Assembly (NCBI GenBank): GCA_002794785.1
Contig: NBBA01000008.1
Span: 930,001-994,000, forward strand
Length of the DNA: 64,000 nucleotides
Direction of reading: 5' to 3'
Source of the DNA: Coniferiporia sulphurascens
Lineage: Eukaryota > Basidiomycota > Agaricomycetes > Hymenochaetales > Hymenochaetaceae
Part shown: in pieces, positions 54,993 through 64,000 of the stretch
How positions within the stretch are numbered: position 1 is the first letter of the stretch
Layout: the number at the start of each line of letters is the position of its first letter
Made by a program: the position numbers and the translations under genes
The notes under the pieces: generated by a model
What the model saw: only the letters and a program-made list of their open reading frames with translations
Database searches by the model: none
Told to the model about the DNA's origin: nothing

Positions 54993-56725
54993 ATCTGGAG
55001 GATGATGGAGGGATGGGGATTGTTGCGACTGCAACCTGTTCGTATGCGCGCTGTTGACCTGTATACCCCACTAGATCGGGAGGGATCACCACGTGATAAA
55101 ACCCGGGGTTTGTGCGCAATTTTATAACGTGCTTCTACAACCACCACCCGGTGAAGTTGACTGAGACACGCTAGTGATCGAGCGGATTTAGGATGTTCAA
55201 TAACATAACTTTGACACGTTCGTGAAAATATTGGGAGCACCAGACGTCCGCACAGATGCTGAGATTAGTGGGGGACCTCGAGTCTTCCGAGCTGATTCGC
55301 TGACAAACGAACAGTCCGTAATTTCCCAGGAGTCAGACTCGGACAAATTGGGCCGCCGCCAATTTGCGCGGGGATGTTGTATACACTCGGGGCCGATTCT
55401 GTCGACCTGCATGATGTATCATGTATTCAGGTATTTTTAATGTCCTCGCTATGACAGTCCTGATTCACTCTGATAATCGATTAGCAAGTGACGACTACCT
55501 ATTTGGAGGCTCGTTAACCACAACTGCTAAACCACTTTCAAATTGTCGATTCTCTTAAAGGGGGAAATTATCACTGAAGATGTGCTGTTGACGAGGACCA
55601 CAGGTGTTAACGAACAGCTGTGCCATAACTGTACGGACCCGGTCGCATGAGTAAAGCGGAACGGAATTGCAATTTTTGAGCAAGGCCTGTGATTTTTCGT
55701 GCGGCCAAGCATTAGACCAATTGTTGCTATAATCATGTGTGTTGAAGTTATGGAAAAGCCGGCAGACTAAGAAGTGCAGCGTAATGGAAGGTCAAGTTTG
55801 TCCGGGATAGGTGGTGGCAACGTGTAGGCCCCGTCGAAGGTGGACTGGATGGAACTCGGAGCCGCACCTCTTACGGTGGATGCACTATGAGCAAAAGGTT
55901 CACCAGTCATCAAGTACCTGTAGGTTGACAGAAATGCATAGCTGGAATACTTTAGGAGAACTTCTCCTGATGCCTTCGAGAAACGGATCGTCCTTAATTC
56001 GAGGCAGATGTTCGTGACCATATCTGTGACAAAAATATTATTTTCGCGGACATCCAAAAGTCAGGATTTCTCGGGGAACCCGCTTGATCTTGCGCGCCGC
56101 TTGAACATAGGCAGCAAGAGGGCCCGGAAGTGGGTCTAATCACGTTCGCCGCTGCTTGTCCCGAGCGGCCGCTGAATGGCTGCTCCATATAGCCAGAGAG
56201 CATTTATATATAAAGCCGCCGAGCGAGTGCCTTCGCGGTAGTTATTCCGGTAAGGTACAACTTTGCGTACCGGACTATCTTGCGGGTCTCCGTGGTTTTG
56301 ATGTTAGCATGCGTGAGAATTGAAAAATCTGAAGTTCAGAAGAGAACTCCGAGTCTTCCCGCACATGAGTCTACTGTTCAGTACGCTATACGTGTCCACA
56401 GGGATCCTGGATTTGCATGCCTCTTGGTGCATCGCGAGGAGGGTTAACTTGCGATGGTACCACGGCCGCAATCGAAGATGCTCGAAGGTTGGGTTCAAGG
56501 AGCGTTATTGCCTAAAGCATGCGTCGATCGTGTGGTACAGTATACTCTATTAAATAATGCTTACGTTTAGACTTTTAACACGTGATTCCATTACGCGGGC
56601 TCCGCCTCCCGTTCTTTCCCCGCGTCCGAGGCCGAGGTCAACTTGACTTCAAGACTCCCCACATCCCTCGTCGTCGCTGTTGCTTTCGCTTTGCCGTCGT
56701 CGTCACCGTCGTCGCGCTTACAACT
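54993..56725. other. 1.7 kb divergent intergenic region between MDH and Lon
   Basis: Two short minus-strand frames (55,767-56,057 and 55,994-56,203) lack any family signature. A TTTATATATAAAG string at about 56,203-56,215 resembles a TATA box but lies about 510 bp before the Lon start, so its target is unclear. Immediately before Lon the sequence is rich in CGTCGTC-type repeats. No gene can be supported. Confidence 0.4.
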
Positions 56726-59700
56726 ATGTCGACACTACCTATCCTCCCGCTGCCCTATCCAATCATCGTACTCCCGAGTGCCCGCGTCTCTCTTCCCGTC
56801 GACGCGGAGCTTGGGCAGCAGCTAGTTGCCCTCATGCGGGACTCAGATACGCACACGGTCGTTGCTGCTGTTCCCATCATCAACACCGAATCCAACGAAG
56901 GAGAGCAACCGGTCCTTGCGGAGTGGGGCTGCGCAACGCGCATCACCCGCCTCGTGCGTTCACACAACAAGGCGGACAAGTACATCGTCTCCCTGCACGG
57001 ACTGGCTCGCGTGCATCTCGTCAAGCCCCTCGTACTCAATTCAGACTCGCTACTCTCGCTTATCTATCATCCCGTCGAATATCCCTCACAGCTTTCCCCG
57101 CCAAAGAGGGAAACGGTGACTGAGTTTAGGAGCGCTGCGCTGAAACTGCTCGACCGGTTCATCCAGGACGCAGGGAAGGGCACTCCACGGAGGGAGGTTT
57201 GGGACCGTTTTGCAACGTTGGTGGAGGACCCGACGGATTCACGTGTCCCATGGCTGGCAGACTTGATGGTCTACAGCATCATCTCTGATTACTCTGATCG
57301 CCTAGGTATGCACTTAAGCTAGCCATTCCTCACTACCCACACCTACCAATTTGTTATGTCAGACTTCCTTTCTGCACACGATCCCGAGGACCGTCTGAAG
57401 CGTGCGACTCAACTGTTTATCAAACACGCATCTATAGTCGAAGTGTCGAAGAAGATTACTAGCGCTGTGGACGAGTCCCTCTCTAAGCAACAGAAAGAAT
57501 TCTTTTTGCGTCAGCAGCTCGTCGCTATTCAACGCGAGCTTGCAAATCTCCAGCGCAACAGTGCACCCTCCGAAAGCACACAGGGCGAGCTTGACGGGGA
57601 TGAGGCATCGAGCGAGGAAGACATGGCGGACATCAAACGACGCATCGAGGCAATGGAACGTGGCTCCGAGGAACGCAAGATGGGAGTGCGCGAATGGCGC
57701 CGCCTCAAACGCGTTCCGCAGCAGAGCGTTGAGTACGGTGTTCTCCGGAGCTACGTTAGTGTCTTACTTTTCGCACTTATTGTCAAGTGATTTAACTGTT
57801 TTTAGCTTGAATGGCTTGCCGCTCTTCCCTGGGCTTCTATAAACGATGCCCCTTCCACCAGCACGGACATTCTCAAGGACCGCACATTTCTCGTTAGAGC
57901 AAGACAACAGCTTGATGCAGATCACTATGGACTTGATAAGATCAAACGCAGACTCATCGAATATCTCGCGGTTGTGCGTTTACGCCAACTTGCTTTTGAG
58001 GCGGAGTCAATTGAAGAATCCGACTTGGCAGCAAAGGTGGAGGGGCGGTCGACGGCGCTGGTCCCTGCAAGGAGGTCCGAAGAAGACAAGAAACGGAATT
58101 CTGCGATTCCTTCCGCGCCCGTTCCGAGGCTTCCAAAGCCGCGGAATATAATTAAAGGGCCGATCCTTTTGTGAGTCCGAAGACTTGATTACGTCCTTTC
58201 AGGACTATTTTGACTTGTTTTTTCAGGTTTGTCGGACCTCCGGGTACGGGAAAGACTTCCCTCGGCCAGTCCATTGCACGTGCGCTCGACAGGCCGTTTC
58301 AACGCATTTCGTTAGGTGGAGTACGTGACGAGGCCGAAATTCGCGGGCATAGACGAACGTACGTCGCTAGTGGGCCGGGGCTGATTGTTCAGGCACTTAG
58401 GAAGGCTGGCCGACCCGACCCTGTCTTGTTACTGTGAGTATACTTTACCACCTGTTTCTGTCGATCCCGCCGTCCTGTTTTGACACATTCCCGGCCTATA
58501 GCGATGAAATCGACAAAGTCGGGGCTAGCAATTATCACGGAGATGTAGGCTCTGCATTACTCGAGGTACTCGACCCGGAGCAAAATCATTCTTTTAATGT
58601 AGGTTGATCGGACTTGTAGATTCACGATAATCTGCTAAGTTAGTGTTGCAGGATCACTACATCAATGTGCCTATTGACCTGAGTCAGGTGCTCTTCATCT
58701 GCACGGCTAACACTCTTGACACAATCTCTGCTCCATTACTCGATCGTTGCGAGGCAGTATCGCTATCGGGCTACACCTACGACGAGAAAACGCATATTGC
58801 AAGACGATTCCTTCTTCCGAAGCAGCTCAAGGCTAATGCGCTGGATGCCGCGCAACTATCTCTTTCCGATGCCGCGCTGCTCGCCATTGCGACGCGCTAC
58901 ACACACGAGGCAGGTGTGCGTAGCCTCGAGCGTGCTGTCGGTGCAGTCGTGCGCTTTAAAGCGGTCGAATGGGCAGAGGCCGTTGATGCGGGGAAGGGAG
59001 ATGAGTATAGTCCGGTCGTAGAAGAGGAAGATCTCGAGGCAATTCTGGGGATTGCGCGATGGGACGGAGATGAGAAGGAAAGAGAGGAGAGGCGCGGCGT
59101 CGTATACGGTTTGGTCGTAATGGGTCAAGGAGAAGGTGGTATCCTTCCTGTTGAGACCATCGCAATACCGGGATCGGGTCAGCTGAAACTGACCGGGTCT
59201 CTTGGCGAGGTACAAATCCGAAATCCCATATTAACAAACGCTTGCTAACCTCTATCGCTTTCTCTGATCTAGGTCATCAAAGAGAGTGGCGAGCTCGCTT
59301 TGAGTTGGGTGAAGACGCACGCATATCTCTTACACATTACGAGCACGCCTGCACTAGATCCACTCAAGGTGCCCAACCCGATAGACATCCATCTTCACCT
59401 GCCTGCGGGGGCTCAGAAGAAAGACGGCCCGAGCGCTGGTGTTGCGATGGTGCGCAGGGCCTGCTTTCATTACCGTGATCCGTCGGGTATTTGGTTACTA
59501 ATTTCCCCTCTTTTTTTTTTTTTTTTCAGACGTGTGCCTTTGTCTCGTTGCTTACGGGAGCTCTTGTGCCTCCAAATGTTGCCATGACAGGCGAGGTGAG
59601 CACACGAGAGCAAGTTTAGCCAAGCATAAGTGTCATTGACCCGTCCTTAGATCACTCTCCGCGGCCGAGTGACACCCGTCGGTGGGATTAAAGAAAAGGT

Positions 59701-59963
59701 GCGCATCATCCTACACACCTCCGAGCTTCTCTTCCCTTCCTCATCACAATCCCTAGGTCCTCGGCGCACACCGTGCGAACATCACCAAGGTCATCCTCCC
59801 CCTTGCAAATCGCAAGGACGTGGAGCAGGATGTTCCGCGCGAGGTGCGCGATGCCTTGGAGTTCGTATTTGTGCGTACCGTCGAAGAGGCTCTGGAAGCT
59901 GCGTTCGGAAAGGGTACGCTCGAATGGCGGGCTAGCAGTGTGCTCATTGAGAGTAGGCTGTAA
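56726..59963 (+). CDS. Peroxisomal-type Lon protease (ATP-dependent)
   Basis: Ten exons (56726-57305, 57363-57754, 57806-58170, 58227-58433, 58502-58598, 58652-59209, 59273-59449, 59530-59595, 59651-59698, 59757-59963) give 898 residues. The N-terminal LON substrate-binding domain begins [20 protein letters not shown]. The AAA+ module has Walker [10 protein letters not shown], Walker B VLLLDEIDK and a sensor region ([19 protein letters not shown]). The protease domain has the Ser in DGPSAGVAM and the Lys in PVGGIKEK, the Lon dyad. The protein ends ESRL: SRL is a PTS1-type peroxisomal signal, and there is no mitochondrial presequence. It is therefore the homologue of peroxisomal Lon2/Pln, which degrades damaged matrix proteins. 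The ATG at 56,726 is preferred; the frame upstream is open but has no other ATG nearby. Confidence 0.95.
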
Positions 59964-60698
59964 CTTTCTGCTCATCGGTTCGAGTGTCTTGTAGGATAAG
60001 GGATAAAGCACGCGGTTGAGGTTATTGTATGACGCGGGCGGGGTGAGCCTCGTGTAATTGTTCGTAACGACGGTGCCCGCTAGTGTGCCACGATGGTTCC
60101 GCATACTTGTAATGAGATGTCTCGGAAAGGTTGGATCCTACTCAGTTTTATCACAAAGAGCCCAATGGTTTCGTTCTTAGGGTTTAGTTGCACTCTTATA
60201 GGTATTTCAGTAGTTCAATAAATCATGTGGGACGTTATTTTACACATGCATATTCTGCAGTATAGCAGCTAAGTCGTGAGGCTCGTAATCGTGATAATCG
60301 TCAGGGCTAATCAAACACGATGGAAATCATCCTTGGTCCAAGCCAGGGACAAGGTGGAAGAAAGGTAGGAAAAGGCGGAACTTTCAAGAATATGGACTTC
60401 AAGAAAAAGGCGATAGAAAGCAAAGCAGAAGACACAGCGGAAATAGCAAAACGACAGAGTCCGGGATGCATGGAGAGGAATGATACGCGATAAATTGGGG
60501 AGCAAAAATAATTGGGTATAAGGAGGACTTCGTGTTTACCCTCGTATCGTGCTCGAAAAAAAAGGCAATAGCGACCAAAGATCGGGATGTATTTTATGGA
60601 ATCATAGCCCCTCGGATATGTTCATGCAAGAAATTAGAAGTCGTACAATCGTGCGTGTCGTACAATGAGGATATGGAAATAGAGATTCAGTTAGAGAC
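59964..60698. other. Intergenic region between convergent genes
   Basis: 3' flanks of Lon (+) and the coiled-coil gene (-). No gene was recognised. The 132-codon minus frame (59,706-60,104) overlaps the last Lon exon and is a shadow. Confidence 0.5.
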
Positions 60699-63600
60699 CT
60701 AAGCAGGAACAGGCTGCATCGACATTCTTCGCGAGACAGGAGCCCTTGGTGTAGCATTTTCCTTGTCGCTCAGGACACTGGAAGCGTCACTCATGGATCC
60801 GCTTTTCATCAGTGCCGATTTCGACGATAGAGAGGCCGAAGATACCACACGTCTGTGTAGTGTCCCAGCGGGACGTACAGAAGAAGTGCGATTGACCGAT
60901 GGCTTCAGTGCAGTCGGGGTCGGCTCTGAAGGTCGCGGACGACTTTTAAGAGGAGCGCTAATTGAATTTTCCGAAAGTCGACCTTTCTTCACTGTGGTAG
61001 GGGGTGCTGCGCTAATGTTTGTGCGTGTACTCTTTCCAAGTGTCGTCCTTGCGACTGGCGTGTCATCCGTCAACCTACCGGACCTACTTCCAGTATCCGA
61101 CAGTGAAGACGGGGGACGCCTCCCCAGATCTGAGAGCGATGACATCGGACGTGCAGGTACAGGCGTCTTAAACAAAGTCGACTCCCTCCTTGCACCAGCA
61201 CGGATAGGAGCGGCAGGAGTTGCACCGCCAGTGCCGCGCACACTCATCTTTCTCTTCAGCTGAGAAGTACTTATGAGTAGTGTTGAATCGCACACAGAAA
61301 AAGGACATACCAGCTCAAGTTCTTGCTGCTTAGAGTCTAGAGCAATATTCAAACCAAGTTTATCCTCATTATCTTGCTCGTGCTGCCGTTCCATTTGCAG
61401 TAGCTTCACATCTTGGTCTGCGCTCTGCTGCTTAAGATCGTGTACCTGGCGTCTCAACTTCTCAACCTCTCCTCGGAGAGTTTCCACTTGTTCTTTAAGT
61501 CCAGAGGCTTCCATCTGCGCCTCTGTCTGTGCGCGAATTGACTCCTCGAACTGCTTCCGGATGTTTGCCTCGCGAGCATCCAAATCAGAAAGTGAGCGGG
61601 TCAGCTCTGATTGTAGACGAGTGTGTTCGCGGCGTAGAGACGATAGTTCATCACGAAGGATATCAATCTCTTGCTCCTTAGTGGACATCTTCAGCGAATA
61701 CGCGTGCAGATCCGCATCGCGCTCCTGCAAGTTCTGTTCCAAACGGGATGCTTTGTCAACAGCAAATTGTCGCTCCTCCTCAACCACGGCAGTCTGAGAT
61801 TCCAAGCTTTTAAGGGCATGTCGGACATCTTCAAGTTGGGCGTGTTCATGATCGAAGTCGTTACGTAGCTGAAAAGTGAAGGGTCAAACAGTACCCTCAT
61901 TTGTCTCTCAGCTGACTCACCTGTTCACATTCCTTTTCGATCTCTTCTCTAGCTGCCCAAACTCCGGACAGTTCAGCCTCCACATCCGCCCTGCGGTTCT
62001 CGTTCTCGGTCCATTCAACCTCCATCTCGCTCGTCCGTGCCTCAAGGCTCGTAAGCTCCTCTTTCAGATGCTCCTTCTCTCGCTCCGACTCATCTCTCTC
62101 CTTTTCCAGCTCCTTGATCCTGTCGGTGAGCTTCTCAGTATTGGACCACTGAGATTCAACTTCCTGCTTCAATACGTCAATTTCTCCCTCTCTGGCAATC
62201 AGCTGTTCCCCAAGAGTACTCATTTGCTCGAGCTGTTTGATCAAGTGTGCGCGTTCCTCGTCCCAAGCGGTCTCCACAGTACGATGGCGTTCTTTTTCCT
62301 GTTCTGATTCATGTTCGCCCCTTGTAACAAGAAGGCGCACATCTTCCAAGCCTTTGTTTACAGTCTGGTCAGCCGAGCACATTGCTTCCATCTGCCTCTT
62401 AACCTGCTCGAACGCCTCTTCTCGCTTCCGAATCTCCTCCTTCAAATGTTCATTCTCGTCCTTCGCTTCCTGCTCCCTCTTTTCAACGTCACTCTTGTCC
62501 TTTTCAAGATCGTTGATTTGACGATGGAGCTCCCTGAGCGCTTCCCCACTTGCCTCATCCATAACGCTCCTTTCGAAGCTCTGCTGACGTGATTCATCAA
62601 ACTGCTCCTCCAGGCTGCGATAGGCGCGTTCGAGTTCCTGAACCTTACGACGCATCCCGCGCATAATTTTCGTCCGCTTATCCGCTTCCCCTTCATATGT
62701 CCGGACCTTCTGATTGAGAAGTTTCACATGTTCGTCGCGTGTGCTGAGGTCGAGCTCGTATTGGGAAGACAATTCTTGATGGAAGGCAAGCTGCGTGCGC
62801 AAAGCGAGTACCATATCATCCTCGTCCGACATATTGTGTGTAATCCTAAGCGACGATTGGGATTTCGAAGACTGATAAGATGCCCCTGACGCAGACCTCG
62901 AGGACGTCCCAGACACTCCTGAGTCCGACCGAATGTGGGACAGCCTGGGAGGAGAATGCGGGAATCCGGCGGCGGAATTGTAGTAGTTGCTTGCATCCGC
63001 ACGGAAAGGATCAGGGATCGTCGGCTCGGAAAACATGACATCATTTACTGGTCCATTGTTGGTCTCCGTCTCAGGTATATCCCTGTCTTTCGTTCCTTCT
63101 AAATGCGGCCTGGAGAAAACCCGCTCGCTAAGTGCGCGAGCACGGCTAGAGACAGCGGAAGCCACTGGGAAGTCTAGGGGAGTGCGATGTTCCGAAACGG
63201 CGACACTTTCCCTCTTGAACACTTTATAAAGGCCAAGCGAAGACGACGCCCGTGGGGGCAACATATGCTTGTCACTTCCATCCGTCAGGGAATGAAATAC
63301 AACCTCGTCGGACCTCCGTCTGCTAGTCTTGTCGTCGCCATCATTGTTGATGCTGTTGGGGGTCTCAATCGACATCGATGAAACCGTCGAATGACTCGAT
63401 ATTCTGCTTCCCCTCTCCCCGTCAATCGGATTCCTGAGAATATGTATGGACCCGTCCACAGAGCCCCCGACAACTCGACCTAGTTCATCGACCCCAACTA
63501 CACCGTTCTGTTGTATACCTTCTTCGCATTCGGGAATGGAGTGCACGCTGTGCTCTTGCGCCGTGGAGAATTCAAATATTCCGGACAGTTGAGGCGGAGG

Positions 63601-64000
63601 AGCTGGCATAGTCGTTGACACTACGCCTTGTCGTGATATTCCCTGGGAAGACGCGGCGTACGGCGTGCTGCTCGCTTGAGGCGGACCATCTAAGAACATA
63701 ACATTCGGAGAAGCAGCTGCCGACGAAAAGACATTTGGCGATGTATTTGCCGAATGGTATTTCGTGGAATCAGGGTTAGGCGACGCACCCCCATGATCAG
63801 GGTCAACTTCGCTGATGCGCTGCATAAAAGACGGGTCATGCGGGTCGCCCGAGCTATTATTAACGCTCGCGTCTGGGCTGATAACTCGATAGGCATCACG
63901 GGAAAAGAAGCGGACGTTTTGGCCTGAGCTCGGCGTATTCTTATCTCGCAGGATAGAGCGCACCGAGCCGAACTGCCGCTGAGGGTCGATCGGTGTCAGG
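60699..64000 (-). CDS. Long coiled-coil protein, 5' end beyond the window
   Basis: Three exons are visible: from the window edge to 61,921, then 61,868-61,311, then 61,259-60,699, with clean GTGAGT and GTATGT donors. The frame is open to base 64,000, so the start lies outside. Near the visible N-terminus is SILRDKNTP followed by NVRFFSRDAYRVISPD. About 300 Ser/Pro-rich residues come next, then roughly 550 residues of heptad coiled coil (from LALRTQLAFHQEL through LGLNIALDSKQQELEL). The C-terminal tail is basic, Ser/Pro-rich and disordered, ending SRRMSMQPVPA. The layout resembles a cytoskeletal or spindle-pole scaffold. The SILR..VRF pair recalls PP1-docking motifs, but neither idea is proven. 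Plus-strand frames here are antisense shadows of the coiled coil. Confidence 0.85.

Noticed and set aside
61273..62307. Plus-strand Ser/Cys-rich frames
   Set aside because: Antisense of the coiled-coil gene, a typical artefact of Glu/Gln/Leu-rich codons.

Overview
The window looks like nuclear DNA of an agaricomycete (mushroom-type basidiomycete). Genes are split by many short GT-AG introns of about 45-70 bp. It carries a four-copy family with the basidiomycete-specific DUF6533 motif, a paired family combining WD40-like repeats with DUF6535-like membrane segments, and a fungal LINE with endonuclease, reverse transcriptase and RNase H. No prokaryotic features, tRNA, rRNA or CRISPR arrays were seen. 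All identifications come from reading the sequence; no database search was run.

Layout. 0.9-4.8 kb (+): a multi-exon WD40/membrane protein. 5.4-7.1 kb (+): an Ish1/Msc1-type secretory protein with seven repeats. 7.2-7.9 kb: a TA-flanked MITE. 7.9-10.0 kb: nothing recognisable. 10-12.5 kb: a doubtful Ser-rich ORF and an unrecognised Ser/Pro-rich gene on the minus strand. 12.5-15.5 kb: nothing recognisable. 15.5-17.8 kb (-): an MFS transporter. 17.8-19.3 kb: nothing recognisable.

19.3-39.2 kb is an AT-rich, repeat-built accessory block. An imperfect inverted duplication (about 19,296-28,882 against 32,160-35,528) carries DUF6533 copies A (+) and C (-). The left arm was later interrupted by a 192 bp MITE, a roughly 0.7 kb insertion and a 5.5 kb LINE. 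Copies B (+, in the spacer) and D (+, beyond the right arm) belong to a second, directly repeated unit. Copy D is a pseudogene, and a third MITE sits in its 3' repeat. The paralogous copies act as empty-site references, so the insertions can be bounded almost to the base.

39.3-43.6 kb (-) is a diverged, oppositely oriented paralogue of the first gene, so two paralogous pairs are nested head to head around the LINE-bearing core. 44.3-45.6 kb (-): an unrecognised gene. 46.0-55.0 kb (-): an amplified cassette made of three zinc-less MDR dehydrogenase genes, one intact malate dehydrogenase and one decayed malate dehydrogenase copy between two of the dehydrogenases. 56.7-60.0 kb (+): a peroxisomal-type Lon protease ending in -SRL. 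60.7-64.0 kb (-): a long coiled-coil protein running off the window.

The Ish1, MFS, MDH, Lon and coiled-coil genes are ordinary core genes. The 19-44 kb block is where duplication, inversion and transposition concentrate. Exon junctions were read by eye from splice sites and paralogue comparison, so gene spans are firmer than individual internal junctions.
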